Origin: Myxococcales bacterium | GTDB lineage: Bacteria; Myxococcota; Myxococcia; Myxococcales; JAKAPL01 | Reading direction: 5' to 3' | DNA length: 46,365 nucleotides | Assembly: GCA_021783235.1 (NCBI GenBank) | Contig: JAJXUD010000035.1 | Location: forward strand, 1-46,365 | Shown here: positions 31,358 through 39,714 of the stretch, in pieces | Layout of the letters: every line of letters starts with the position of its first letter | How positions within the stretch are numbered: position 1 is the first letter of the stretch | Notes under the pieces: generated by a model | Seen by the model: only the letters and a program-made list of their open reading frames with translations | Databases searched by the model: none | Told to the model about the DNA's origin: nothing | Translations under genes and position numbers: made by a program

Positions 31358-32629
31358 GTGGAGCCGACCCTCCTTCCAGCGCCGATCCTCGCCCCCGGGG
31401 CGGAGCTGCTCTCCGAGGACGTCGACGCCGAGCAGCGCTTCGTCGTCCGCGCGAGCGCCCTCTTCTATGCGCGGATGGCGTTTCTCTTCCTCGGGCTCGG
31501 CGTTCTCGCCATCCCGACCTGGTCGGCCGCCTTCGGCATCAAGAGCCACGTGGGCTTCGCGGTCTACTTCGGGATGCTCGGCTACAGCATCGCGAACTAC
31601 GTCCTGCTCGACCATCCCCGCGTCGGACGGACCTTCACCTTCGTCACCCTCTGCGCCGATCTCCTCGTCATCGTCTACCTCATCTCCGCGTCGGGCGGCC
31701 TCGAGAGTCCCCTGCTGGCGACGCAGGTGATGTTCACGATGCTCTTCGCGATCCTCTTCCCGAAGCCGCTCGCCATCGTGCCGCCGCTGCTCACGCTGCC
31801 GGTGGTGACCCGCATCGACCAGCTCGTCTCGGGGCAGGGGCCGCCGTTCCTCGCCTCGCTCGTGGTCGTCTGGTACTCGGCCATCAACGCGGTGGTGGCG
31901 TACGTCATCGTCTTCTTGAACCAGCGAGACGACGCGCAGCGACGCGAGCTCCTCGCGCTGCAGCGCGAGCGCAAGCAGCTCGCGGTGGTCGAGGAGCGCA
32001 ACCGGCTGTCGCGGGAGATCCACGACGGGCTCGGCGCGGCGCTCTCCTCGCTCATCCTGCAGGCCGAGTACCTCCAGCAGCTCGCGCGTGGCCCCGACCG
32101 GATGGACGACCTGCGGCGCGAGCTCGAGGAGCTCAAGGGCGCGGCCGAGGAGGCGATCGACGAGCTGCGCCGATCGCTTCGGATGATGCGGGAGGACTTC
32201 GATCTCGTTCCGGCGCTCGAGGAGAAATGCCGGACGTTCGGCGAGCGAATCCGCCTCCCGATCGACTTCACGAAGCACGGCGCCGAGGCGCCGCTCTCGC
32301 CCGAGACGCAGCTGACGATCTTCCGGGTGCTCCAAGAGTCGCTCACGAACGTCGCGAAGCACGCCCAGGCGACCCGGGTGAAGGTGGAGCTCGCCTTCGC
32401 GGGCGACTCCCTCACGCTCGTCGTCGAGGACGACGGCAAGGGCTTCTCGGGCGGCGCGGCGCCGGGCCACTACGGCCTCGTGAACCTCGCCGAGCGGGCG
32501 CGCAAGCTCGCCGGGGAGGCTCAGATCCGATCGTCCCCGGGGCAGGGGACCACCGTCACCTTGCTCCTGCCGCTCACCCAGCCGGCCGTCGCCGGCGGCG
32601 CGCTCGGGGCAGCCGCGGGATCTCGATAG
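31358..32629 (+). CDS. Membrane sensor histidine kinase, NarL-partner (HisKA_3) type
   Basis: 423 aa from GTG 31358. Residues about 30-185 hold several membrane segments without a large external domain. A linker coiled region leads to the phospho-accepting His222 in SREIHDGLGAALSSL, the HisKA_3 motif. The HATPase region has ESLTNVAKHA and VEDDGKGFSGG with a final GQGTTVTLLLP. It is followed after 10 bases by its response regulator. The signal is unknown. Confidence 0.9.
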   Translation: MEPTLLPAPILAPGAELLSEDVDAEQRFVVRASALFYARMAFLFLGLGVLAIPTWSAAFGIKSHVGFAVYFGMLGYSIANYVLLDHPRVGRTFTFVTLCADLLVIVYLISASGGLESPLLATQVMFTMLFAILFPKPLAIVPPLLTLPVVTRIDQLVSGQGPPFLASLVVVWYSAINAVVAYVIVFLNQRDDAQRRELLALQRERKQLAVVEERNRLSREIHDGLGAALSSLILQAEYLQQLARGPDRMDDLRRELEELKGAAEEAIDELRRSLRMMREDFDLVPALEEKCRTFGERIRLPIDFTKHGAEAPLSPETQLTIFRVLQESLTNVAKHAQATRVKVELAFAGDSLTLVVEDDGKGFSGGAAPGHYGLVNLAERARKLAGEAQIRSSPGQGTTVTLLLPLTQPAVAGGALGAAAGSR

Positions 32630-32639
32630 GGAGGCGCCG

Positions 32640-33323
32640 ATGGACCGGATCAAGCTCTTCGTCGTCGAGGATCAGGCGAAGATCCTGAAGAACCAGCTCA
32701 AGCTGCTCGAGGGGGTGGGCGACCTCGAGATCCTCGGCTCCGCGATGAGCGGCGAGGAGGCGCTGTCGGCCATCGAGGAGCGGCTCCCCGACGTGGTGCT
32801 CTGCGACCTCGGGCTGCCCGAGATGAGCGGCATCGAGGTGACGCGCACCGTGAAGGCCCGCCACCCGTCCATCGAGGTGCTGATCTTCACGATCTTCGAC
32901 GAGGAGGAGAAGGTCCTCGAGGCGATCCGCGCCGGCGCCGCGGGCTACCTCCTCAAGGGGGCGACGGCCGACAAGATCGTCGAGGCGATCAAGGACGTCC
33001 GCGCGGGCGGGACCGTGATCCAGCCGAGCCTCGCGCGCCGGCTCCTGCGCCACTTCGATCCCGCCGCCGCGCCGAACCGGCCAGAGCCGGCCGCGCCGAA
33101 GCCAGCGCTCGCGGTCGAGCCCAAGGTCCACCTCTCGGAGCGCGAGCGGCAGATTCTCGAGCTCATCGCGAAGGGGCTCTCGAACGGCGAGGCGGGGAAG
33201 ATCCTCGGCATCACCACCGGGACGATCCGGACTCACCTCGAGAACATCTACGAGAAGCTCGAGGTCACGAACCGGGTCGAGGCGGTGACCGAGGGCATCC
33301 GCAAGGGGATCATCGAGGTCTGA
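32640..33323 (+). CDS. Response regulator, NarL/FixJ family
   Basis: 227 aa. Receiver domain with acidic pair Glu10-Asp11, phosphorylated Asp56 in LCDLGLPEMSG, and LLKG near residue 105. A Pro/Ala-rich linker (about 138-158) joins the LuxR-type HTH, LSERERQILELIAKGLSN and TIRTHLENIYEKL. GGGAGG precedes the ATG. It pairs with the upstream kinase; targets are not apparent. Confidence 0.92.
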   Translation: MDRIKLFVVEDQAKILKNQLKLLEGVGDLEILGSAMSGEEALSAIEERLPDVVLCDLGLPEMSGIEVTRTVKARHPSIEVLIFTIFDEEEKVLEAIRAGAAGYLLKGATADKIVEAIKDVRAGGTVIQPSLARRLLRHFDPAAAPNRPEPAAPKPALAVEPKVHLSERERQILELIAKGLSNGEAGKILGITTGTIRTHLENIYEKLEVTNRVEAVTEGIRKGIIEV

Positions 33324-33375
33324 AGGCGGCCGAACGAACCGCTCGCGGCGCCCGGCAGTCGATCCAAGGATTCAC

Positions 33376-33963
33376 TCAGGCCCCCTGCGGCCCGCGCCTG
33401 AGGTCGACGAGCTCCTCGGGAGTCGCCACGAGATCGACCGGCCGGTCGTGAAGCTCGCTCGGCAGCCGATCGACGAGGCCGAAGGAGAAGACCACCCCCA
33501 CGGCCAAGGACCCCGCGCGGCGCCCGGCGAGGAGGCGATCGAAGTAGCCGAGGCCGCGGCCGAGCCGGTGACCGCGGCGATCGAAGGCGAGCGCGGGCAC
33601 GAGGAAGAGATCCACCTCCGAGACCGCGATCGCTCTGCCCGGGCGAGGGTGGCGAAAGCCGTGCTCGCCCACGGACAGCTCGGACTCGTCGGCGGCGAGC
33701 CGCAGCTCCGGAGCGGCTGGCCCGCCGTGGTAGCCCGGAAACGCCACGCGCGCGCCGCGCGCCCTCAGCTCGAAGAAGAGCGGGAAGACGTCCGGCTCGC
33801 TCTGCAGAGGCGCGAAGAGTTCGACGGTGCCGGCCGAGGAGAGCTCGGGCAGGGAGCGCAGCCGCTCGAGCAGCCCGCCCAGCTGCCGCACGCGCTCCGC
33901 GTCGCCGAGTTCCCGCGCCCGCGCGAGCATCGCCAGCCGAAGCTCCTTCTTCACAGAGCTCAC
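33376..33963 (-). CDS. 5-formyltetrahydrofolate cyclo-ligase
   Basis: 195 aa from GTG 33963. Family features are the N-terminal KKELRLAMLARARE, FPGYHGG, the HPRPG region, VPALAFDRRGHRLGRGLGYFDRLL nucleotide/folate loop (seen as LGRGLGYFD) and DLVATPEE near the end. It converts 5-formyl-THF to 5,10-methenyl-THF. It stands directly downstream of the 6S RNA candidate, the classic ssrS-ygfA arrangement, and converges on the response regulator gene. Confidence 0.92.
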   Translation of the reverse strand: MSSVKKELRLAMLARARELGDAERVRQLGGLLERLRSLPELSSAGTVELFAPLQSEPDVFPLFFELRARGARVAFPGYHGGPAAPELRLAADESELSVGEHGFRHPRPGRAIAVSEVDLFLVPALAFDRRGHRLGRGLGYFDRLLAGRRAGSLAVGVVFSFGLVDRLPSELHDRPVDLVATPEELVDLRRGPQGA

Positions 33964-33998
33964 GCGGCCACGCCGACTTCCCCGCGGCCGATGAAAGA

Positions 33999-34190
33999 GC
34001 CCCCCGCCTCGGTCGTGTGGCTGGCGTCCATTGAACCCTGTAATTCAGGTGGGGTGGCCGACGGCCGCCGTAGGCTTCCCTCTCGAAGCGGAGGGCTTGC
34101 GCATGGTGGCAAGTGCGGTCGACCGCCCCGGAATGGACGTATAGGTTCGAATATCTGCCACCCAATCACGGGCCAGGCAGGGGGCAACCG
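33999..34190 (-). ncRNA. ssrS: 6S RNA candidate
   Basis: About 190 bases on the minus strand. The 5' end GCCCCCTGCCT (34185-34175) pairs over 11 positions, with one G-U, with the 3' AGGCGGGGGGC (34009-33999), giving the closing stem. Inside are two arms around a large open region and 6S-like stretches such as GGGAAGCCTACGGC and CAGGGTTCAATGG. A GAATAC -10-like box precedes it. Linkage to the folate cyclo-ligase gene is the known 6S context. It would bind sigma-70-type RNA polymerase. Exact ends are not fixed. Confidence 0.72.
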
Positions 34191-34264
34191 GTATTCTCTT
34201 TTCGAAGCGATCGTAAGAAGAGGCAGGCGGGGTGTCAAGACGGCCCGCGGGGATTCGGAAAAAG

Positions 34265-34294
34265 CTGGACGCAGGAGTAGCCTCGTTCTATCTT
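34265..34294 (+). promoter_or_regulatory. Promoter candidate of the PilZ-receiver gene
   Basis: CTGGAC (34265-34270), 18-base spacer, TATCTT (34289-34294); the ATG is at 34329 with only a weak ribosome site. The stretch 34191-34328 otherwise holds no gene. Confidence 0.35.
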
Positions 34295-34328
34295 GGCTTT
34301 CTCACATCGACGGCCGGAACCCCACGAG

Positions 34329-35075
34329 ATGAACGAGCAAGACCGACGCGCCCACCCGCGGCACGACCTCTCTCTCCGGGTCCACTGGCCCGACGGCGGC
34401 GTCGAGGAACCCGCCTTCACCGAGAACGTCAGTGAGGGCGGCCTCTTCGTCCAGACCAGCCGGACCGCCGCGCCTGGCGAGCGGCTCCGACTCGAACTCT
34501 CGTTTCCCGACCTGCTCGCGCCCGCCGAGGTGGAGGCCGAGGTGGTCCGGACCCGCTCGGCCTCCGAGGAGGCCCCGGCGGGCCTGGCCGTCCGCGTCCG
34601 TGAGACCGACCCGCGCAGCCGGGCGATCCTGCAGCGGATCGCCCGCGCCGTCGAAGACCGGCGAGCGCCGCCGCGGGAGCGGACGCCCTATCGGATCCTG
34701 CTCGTCGACGACGACCGGCTCTGCCTCGAGATCTGGCAGGACATGATCCGGGAGGCCGAGGCGGTGCTCCCGGGCGGCGAGCGGATCTTCGAGGTCTCTG
34801 TGGCGGTTCGGGCCCAACAGGCGCTCGATCTGCTGATGGCGCGCCCGATCCAGCTCCTCGTGACCGACGTCGAGATGCCCGGCATGTCCGGGGCGGAGCT
34901 CGTCGCGAAGGTGCGCGAGCGCTCGCCGTCGACGCGCATCGCGGTGGTGAGCAGCCGCGCGGACGGCGAGGTGGGGCTCGCCCTGCGCCGCTCCGGCGCG
35001 GACGTCTGCCTCTCGAAGCCGGTCCGCCTCGATCAGCTCGTCGGGACGGTCCGGGCGCTCCTCGCGATGCCCTAG
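34329..35075 (+). CDS. PilZ domain - response regulator receiver protein
   Basis: 248 aa. Residues about 1-108 are a PilZ domain with RRAHPRH and ENVSEGGLF, the paired motifs that bind cyclic di-GMP. Residues about 120-248 are a receiver with LLVDDDRLCLEIW, Asp180 in VTDVEMPGMSG and SKPVRLDQL. The order (PilZ first) and absence of an output domain suggest that c-di-GMP and phosphorylation are integrated through protein contacts. A TTG start 36 bases upstream is not supported. No partner kinase lies next to it. Confidence 0.85.
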   Translation: MNEQDRRAHPRHDLSLRVHWPDGGVEEPAFTENVSEGGLFVQTSRTAAPGERLRLELSFPDLLAPAEVEAEVVRTRSASEEAPAGLAVRVRETDPRSRAILQRIARAVEDRRAPPRERTPYRILLVDDDRLCLEIWQDMIREAEAVLPGGERIFEVSVAVRAQQALDLLMARPIQLLVTDVEMPGMSGAELVAKVRERSPSTRIAVVSSRADGEVGLALRRSGADVCLSKPVRLDQLVGTVRALLAMP

Positions 35076-35084
35076 CCGCGCCGC

Positions 35085-36287
35085 TCAGGAGAGGTCGCGC
35101 CCGAGCCGTGCGATCCGGCCGACCCCCTTCTCGAGGTCCGCCATGCCGAGCGCGAAGGAGAGCCGCAGGTGGCCGGGGGCGCCGAAGGGCTCGCCGGGCA
35201 CGGCCGCGACGCCTCGCGAAAGGAGCGCCTGGCAGAGATCGACGGCCGTGGCGAGGATCCGCCCCTCGAGCCGCCTGCCGAGCAGCCCCTCGACGTTCGG
35301 GAAGGCGTAAAAGGCGCCGAGCGGCTCGACGCAGCTCACGCCCGGGATCTCGCGGAGGAGCGAGAGCATCCGGCGGCGGCGACGGTCGAACTCCGTCCGC
35401 ATCCGCTCGAGAACCGCGCGGCCCTCGGCGCCCCCGAGCAGCGCGGCGAGCGCCCCCTTCTGCGCGAACGAGGTCGGGTTCGAGGTGGACTGATCCTGGA
35501 TCCGTCCCATCGCCGCGACGAGCTCCTTCGGCCCGGCGGCGTAGCCGATCCGCCAGCCGGTCATGGCGTAGGTCTTCGAGAACCCGTTGACGACGACCGT
35601 CCGCTCGGCGAGCGCCGGCCTCATCGAGGCGAGGTTCTCGAAGGGCTCTCCCGAATAGATGAGCTGCTCGTAGATGTCGTCGCTGACCACGACGAGGTCC
35701 GGCCTCGCCGCGACGAGCTCCGCGATCTCGCCGAGCCGCTCGCGCGAGAGCACGGACCCGGTCGGGTTGCAGGGGCTGTTGAGCACGAGGGCGCGGCTCC
35801 GGGGCGTCAGCGCCCGCTCGATCGCCCCGGCGGTCACCTGGAACCCGTCCTCCTCGCCGGCCTTCGCGAAGACCGGCCGGCCTCCCGCGAGGACGATCAT
35901 GTCGGGGTAGCTCACCCAGTAGGGCGAGGGGACGACCACCTCGTCGCCCGGGTCGAGGAGCGCCTGGAAGAGGTTGTAGAGACTCTGCTTCGCGCCGCAC
36001 GAGACGATGACCTCTTCGGGGGAGACGTCGAGCCGGTTCTCCGCGCGCAGCTTCTCGCAGATGGCCTGCCGGAGCTCCAGGATGCCGGCCGTCGGCGTGT
36101 ACTTCGTGAAGCCCTCCTCGAGGGCCCGAATGGCCGCGCGCTTGACGTACTCCGGCGTGTCGAAATCCGGCTCGCCGGCGCCGAAGCCGACGATGTCCTC
36201 GCCGCGCGCCGTTCGCGCCTTCGCCTCGGCCGCGATGGCGAGGGTGGGCGACGGTCGGATCGCGCGGGCGCGCTCGGAGATCCTCAC
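35085..36287 (-). CDS. Aspartate/aromatic aminotransferase (class I, PLP)
   Basis: 400 aa from GTG 36287. PLP lysine Lys238 in [26 protein letters not shown] near residues 35-45, [10 protein letters not shown] and [10 protein letters not shown] are typical of the AspC Ib group found in thermophiles and many bacteria. The start overlaps the coaD stop as GTGA. Substrate range cannot be read from sequence. Confidence 0.92.
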   Translation of the reverse strand: MRISERARAIRPSPTLAIAAEAKARTARGEDIVGFGAGEPDFDTPEYVKRAAIRALEEGFTKYTPTAGILELRQAICEKLRAENRLDVSPEEVIVSCGAKQSLYNLFQALLDPGDEVVVPSPYWVSYPDMIVLAGGRPVFAKAGEEDGFQVTAGAIERALTPRSRALVLNSPCNPTGSVLSRERLGEIAELVAARPDLVVVSDDIYEQLIYSGEPFENLASMRPALAERTVVVNGFSKTYAMTGWRIGYAAGPKELVAAMGRIQDQSTSNPTSFAQKGALAALLGGAEGRAVLERMRTEFDRRRRRMLSLLREIPGVSCVEPLGAFYAFPNVEGLLGRRLEGRILATAVDLCQALLSRGVAAVPGEPFGAPGHLRLSFALGMADLEKGVGRIARLGRDLS

Positions 36288-36775
36288 GGCTGCTTCCTCT
36301 GGAAGCGCCGGCTGATCTCGGCATAGACGTTCGCGGGCACCAGCCCCGAGACGTCCCCGCCGAAGAGCGCGACCTCCCGGACGAGGTTCGACGAAATGTA
36401 GAAGTAGTCCTCGCCGGTCATCATGAACACCGTCTCGAAGTCGGGCAACAGGTGGCGGTTCATGTTCGCGAGCTGGAACTCGTACTCGAAGTCCGAGACG
36501 GCCCGCAGACCGCGCAGGATGGTGTGGGTCCCCCGCTTACGGGCGTAATCGACGAGCAGCCCGTCGAAGCTGTCGATCTCGACGCGCGGGTTCGGCCCCA
36601 CGGCCCCCTGGATGAGCCCCCGCCGCTCCTCGACGGTGAAGAGCGGCTTCTTGTTCGGGTTGTTGGCGATGGCAACGACCAGGCGGTCGAAGATGACGAG
36701 GCCCCGATTGATGATCGACAGGTGGCCGTTCGTCAGCGGATCGAACGATCCCGGGTAAATCGCGGTCGACGCCAT
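36284..36775 (-). CDS. coaD: Pantetheine-phosphate adenylyltransferase
   Basis: 163 aa, usual length. [18 protein letters not shown] carries the nucleotidyl-transferase NGHL motif; [20 protein letters not shown] and [24 protein letters not shown] are strong CoaD blocks. It makes dephospho-CoA. A good GGAGGAGA site precedes ATG 36775. Confidence 0.96.
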   Translation of the reverse strand: MASTAIYPGSFDPLTNGHLSIINRGLVIFDRLVVAIANNPNKKPLFTVEERRGLIQGAVGPNPRVEIDSFDGLLVDYARKRGTHTILRGLRAVSDFEYEFQLANMNRHLLPDFETVFMMTGEDYFYISSNLVREVALFGGDVSGLVPANVYAEISRRFQRKQP

Positions 36776-36805
36776 GCTCTCCTCCGCGGCAACGGGGGTT
36801 CGCGA

Positions 36806-36835
36806 AGGATGCCCGAGGAGGCCGACTCTTGGCAA
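36806..36835 (-). promoter_or_regulatory. Promoter candidate of coaD-aminotransferase
   Basis: Minus-strand TTGCCA (36835-36830), 18-base spacer, CATCCT (36811-36806), inside the 124-base rsmD-coaD space. Confidence 0.4.
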
Positions 36836-36899
36836 TCACCCACTCGTCGGCGGAGCCGGCGAGCGGACTGACGGGCCCCCGCCGAAACGGCGCGCGCGG

Positions 36900-37475
36900 T
36901 CACTCGGCGTCGGCGCGGTAGAAGGTCACGAGGGTGTCGCCGAACCGGCGGACGTCGACCTGCCGGAGCCGCCGCGAGCCGACCGAGACGCGCGGCAGCT
37001 CGAGCCGCCGGTCGTGCTCGACGAGCGCGAGCCCGCCGGGGGCGAGCGCCCCGGAGGCGAGCCATTCGATCACGGCGGGCAGCTCGCCGCCGGCGGCGTA
37101 GGGCGGGTCGGCGAAGGCGAGCTCGAAGGGTGGCCCGAAGCCCGGGACGTGAGCCATCCGGCCGAGCTCGCGCGGCAGATCGAGCCGCTCGACGAGGACC
37201 CGGTCGGAGAAGCCGATCGCCTCGGCGTTCGCGCGGCAGAGGTCGAGCGCCCGGGGGGCGCGGTCGACGAGCCGCGCCGAGGACGCGCCGCGCGAGAGCG
37301 CCTCGATCCCGAGCGCGCCCGTCCCCGCATAGAGGTCGAGGACCCGCCCGCCGTCCAGCCGCTGGCCGAGGACGTCGAAGAGCGCCTGCCGGACCCGGTC
37401 GGCGGTCGGCCGCATCGCCGCGCCCGAGGGCCCGAATAGCCGCCTCCCGCGGGCGCTTCCGCCGACGATCCGCAT
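36900..37475 (-). CDS. rsmD: 16S rRNA (guanine966-N2)-methyltransferase
   Basis: 191 aa. MRIVGGSARGRRL at the start, MRPTADRVRQALFDVLG, SAM motif LDLYAGTGALGIEALSRGA and catalytic DPPY in FADPPYAAGG. Typical rsmD-coaD neighbourhood. ATG overlaps the preceding stop as TGATG. Confidence 0.95.
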   Translation of the reverse strand: MRIVGGSARGRRLFGPSGAAMRPTADRVRQALFDVLGQRLDGGRVLDLYAGTGALGIEALSRGASSARLVDRAPRALDLCRANAEAIGFSDRVLVERLDLPRELGRMAHVPGFGPPFELAFADPPYAAGGELPAVIEWLASGALAPGGLALVEHDRRLELPRVSVGSRRLRQVDVRRFGDTLVTFYRADAE

Positions 37476-38314
37476 CAGGCCCCCCAGCGTTCGAGGAGCG
37501 CCGCGGCCATGCGCGGAGCGGTCTCCTCCACGTCCCAGGCCACGAGCGCCCGGTCGGCCGCGAAGTAGGCGAGCGCCTCCGCCCGCTCGCCCCGCGCCCC
37601 GGGGGGCAGCTCGAGCGGCGCCTCGACGAGCGCCACCTCCGCGCGCACGAGCGCCTCGCGCACCGAGGCGGGCTCCCCCCCCGTGGTGGAGACCCAGCCC
37701 GCGCGGCCGGTCGGTCGGCCGTCCCGGAGGACGAGCCGCGGATCGAGCCAGACCAGCGCCGGCCCCTCCCCGGCCGCGAACGAGGCGGGCAGCTCCCCCT
37801 CGGGCCGCAGCGCCCACGAGAGCTCCTGTTCGCGAGCGGGCTCGGCGGCGGCGGAGAGCCAGCGCGCCGCGAGCGGGGCAGAGCCGCGCAGCCGGAGGAC
37901 GGCGTTCGACAGCCCGGCCTCGATCAACGCGGAGAGCCGCTCGCGCGCCGGCTCGACGTCGCCTTCGGCCCAAAGCGTCGGCCCTTCGGAGAGGAGCCCG
38001 AGCGGCCAGTCGAAGCCCGCGTCGTCGCTCGCGGCCGCCACCGCCTGCAGGATCGGGCCGAGCGCCTGCGACGGCGTCTCGGCGACCTCGAGGATCAGGG
38101 CCACGCACGCGCGCCGCTCCCGCGCCGCCCGGAGGATCCCCGCCGAGGCGGAGCCGAGCGCCGCGAACGGCGGCCGGAAGGCGACGATCGGCCGCTTGAG
38201 GCCCGCCGCCGCGTCGATGAGCCGCCGCAGATCGATGGGACAGGCGGCGGCGTCGCCCAGGCGCTGGGCCGCGCTGGTCGGGCGATGCAGCCGGAGCTCG
38301 ACGGGGGCGCTCAT
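37475..38314 (-). CDS. Unrecognised protein between psd and rsmD
   Basis: 279 aa, Ala/Arg/Leu-rich, no signal peptide or membrane segment. I do not recognise the family. The pattern of alternating hydrophobic strands and helices (for example VALILEVAE, then LGLLSEGPTLWAEGDVEPARERLSALIEAG around residues 70-135) faintly recalls TIM-barrel aldolases of class II, but no metal ligands stand out. It is cotranscribed with psd (6-base gap) and rsmD (1-base overlap). Confidence 0.65.
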   Translation of the reverse strand: MSAPVELRLHRPTSAAQRLGDAAACPIDLRRLIDAAAGLKRPIVAFRPPFAALGSASAGILRAARERRACVALILEVAETPSQALGPILQAVAAASDDAGFDWPLGLLSEGPTLWAEGDVEPARERLSALIEAGLSNAVLRLRGSAPLAARWLSAAAEPAREQELSWALRPEGELPASFAAGEGPALVWLDPRLVLRDGRPTGRAGWVSTTGGEPASVREALVRAEVALVEAPLELPPGARGERAEALAYFAADRALVAWDVEETAPRMAAALLERWGA

Positions 38315-38320
38315 CTCGGC

Positions 38321-39172
38321 TCAGGCCGGCCCAGCGAGCGGCTCGCCCACCCGGACCCGAGCGCCCGCCCGGATGGAGGGCGCGAGCCGCAGGACCCCCG
38401 GGGGGAAGCAGACGATCACGGTGCTCCCCAGGTCGAAATGGCCGAGCTCGCCTCCCCGCTCGGCGGGCAGCGCCGGCGCGTAGCGACGCGTCCCAGCGCG
38501 GCCCCAAAGCTCGGGGTCGAAGCTCGCGCGGAGCCCGCCCACCACCGTCGCGCCCACCATGACGATGGCGCAGGGGCCGACGGGCGTCGAGAGCGAGACG
38601 ACGAGCCGCTCGTTGCGCGCGAAGAGCTCGGGCACGGTCGCGACGCTCGCGGGGTTCACGGGCCAGAGATCCCCTGCCACGAGCGCGGCGCCCTCGACCT
38701 GGCCCCCGAGCGGGAAATGGACCCGGTGGTAGTCGTGCGGCGAGAGGTAGACCGCCGCGTACGGACCGCCGATCAGCCGCTTCGCGAGCGGCCCGTCGGC
38801 GAGGAGGGCGGCGAGGTCGTAGGTCCGCCCCTTCGCCTGCACGAGCTTCCCCTCCCGCGTCTCGCCCGCCTCGTAGACGCGCCCGTCCGCGGGGACGATG
38901 GCCGTCTCATCGCCCCCCGCGAGCGGGCGCGCCCCCGGCCGCAGCCGGCGCGTGAAGAGCGCCCGCACCGACGGGTAGCCGCCGAGCGGCAGCTCGGCCT
39001 CGCCGAGCTCCAGCGCGTAGCGCCTCGCGAAGGCCTTCACCGCGAGCCGGGCGAGCGGGGCCGGCCGCGTCCAGCCGGCGGCCTCCCCGACCGCCCGGGT
39101 GAGCGCCCGCCGCGGGCTCACCTTGAGGGCGGCGAGCAGGAGGCGATCCTTCAGTGAGAGATCGTTCGACAC
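38321..39172 (-). CDS. psd: Phosphatidylserine decarboxylase proenzyme
   Basis: 283 aa from GTG 39172. The self-cleavage site LGST is at residues 248-251, with Ser250 becoming the pyruvoyl group. IVPADGRV and YLSPHDYHRVHFP supply the charge-relay Asp and His. It makes phosphatidylethanolamine at the inner membrane. Length is normal for the bacterial class. Confidence 0.94.
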   Translation of the reverse strand: MSNDLSLKDRLLLAALKVSPRRALTRAVGEAAGWTRPAPLARLAVKAFARRYALELGEAELPLGGYPSVRALFTRRLRPGARPLAGGDETAIVPADGRVYEAGETREGKLVQAKGRTYDLAALLADGPLAKRLIGGPYAAVYLSPHDYHRVHFPLGGQVEGAALVAGDLWPVNPASVATVPELFARNERLVVSLSTPVGPCAIVMVGATVVGGLRASFDPELWGRAGTRRYAPALPAERGGELGHFDLGSTVIVCFPPGVLRLAPSIRAGARVRVGEPLAGPA

Positions 39173-39220
39173 GGGCGCCGAGGCGTTAGCAAACCCGGGG
39201 GGCTCTGGGCAAGCCGCGCC

Positions 39221-39568
39221 TCAGTGGAGGACATGGGCCTGCGCGCTCTCGTGCTCGGTCCGCTCGCTCGTCTCGAAGGAGAGGAACCGGACGCCGATGC
39301 CCCGAAGCTGGCCCCGCCCTCCCTGGGGTCCGCCGAACTCGAGGGCGCACTGGTAGCGGACCTCGCCCCGGGCGACGATCTCCGCGGCCCCCTCGGCCGT
39401 GGTGAAGGTGACGACGACTCGCGAGCCGAGCGGAAAGGCGCCGGCGGTCTCGACGAACATCCCGCCGCCCGAGATGTTCCGGGCGATGCCGCGGGCCATC
39501 CCGAGCTCGCCCGAGAGGTAGACGGGAAAGACCTTGTCGAAACGATTGCTGCGCCTGCGCTCCGCCAT
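39221..39568 (-). CDS. PilZ domain protein
   Basis: 115 aa. ERRRSNRFDKVFPVYLSG supplies the arginine motif and RNISGGGMFVET the NxSxxG motif of c-di-GMP-binding PilZ domains. GGAGG lies 6 bases before ATG 39568. It is a single-domain protein, divergent from the polysaccharide genes. Confidence 0.85.
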   Translation of the reverse strand: MAERRRSNRFDKVFPVYLSGELGMARGIARNISGGGMFVETAGAFPLGSRVVVTFTTAEGAAEIVARGEVRYQCALEFGGPQGGRGQLRGIGVRFLSFETSERTEHESAQAHVLH

Positions 39569-39622
39569 TCGCGCCTCCGGTGATGAGATCGTACCGCCGA
39601 GATCAGCGTGCGGCACAGGGCC

Positions 39623-39628
39623 GATGTA
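39623..39628 (-). promoter_or_regulatory. -10 element of the PilZ gene
   Basis: Minus-strand TACATC preceded by a seven-T tract; it matches the TACATY boxes before other genes in the window. The -35 is unclear. Confidence 0.3.
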
Positions 39629-39675
39629 GTCAAAAAAACCACCACGTCGCCCAAGGTAGGCGAACGCTCGTCCGC

Positions 39676-39705
39676 TTTGCGGTCCCGCTCGGATTCGTGA
39701 AAGGA
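39676..39705 (+). promoter_or_regulatory. Promoter candidate of the O-antigen ligase gene
   Basis: TTTGCG (39676-39681), 18-base spacer, AAGGAT (39700-39705), with the ATG only 9 bases further on. Confidence 0.35.
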
Positions 39706-39714
39706 TGCGCCCGC

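Noticed and set aside
33324-33375. Terminator between the response regulator and cyclo-ligase genes
   Set aside because: No convincing inverted repeat or T-run found in the 52-base space.
34140-34165. tRNA-like T-loop sequence AGGTTCGAATATCTGCC on the plus strand
   Set aside because: No matching anticodon or acceptor stems; it lies inside the 6S RNA candidate on the other strand.
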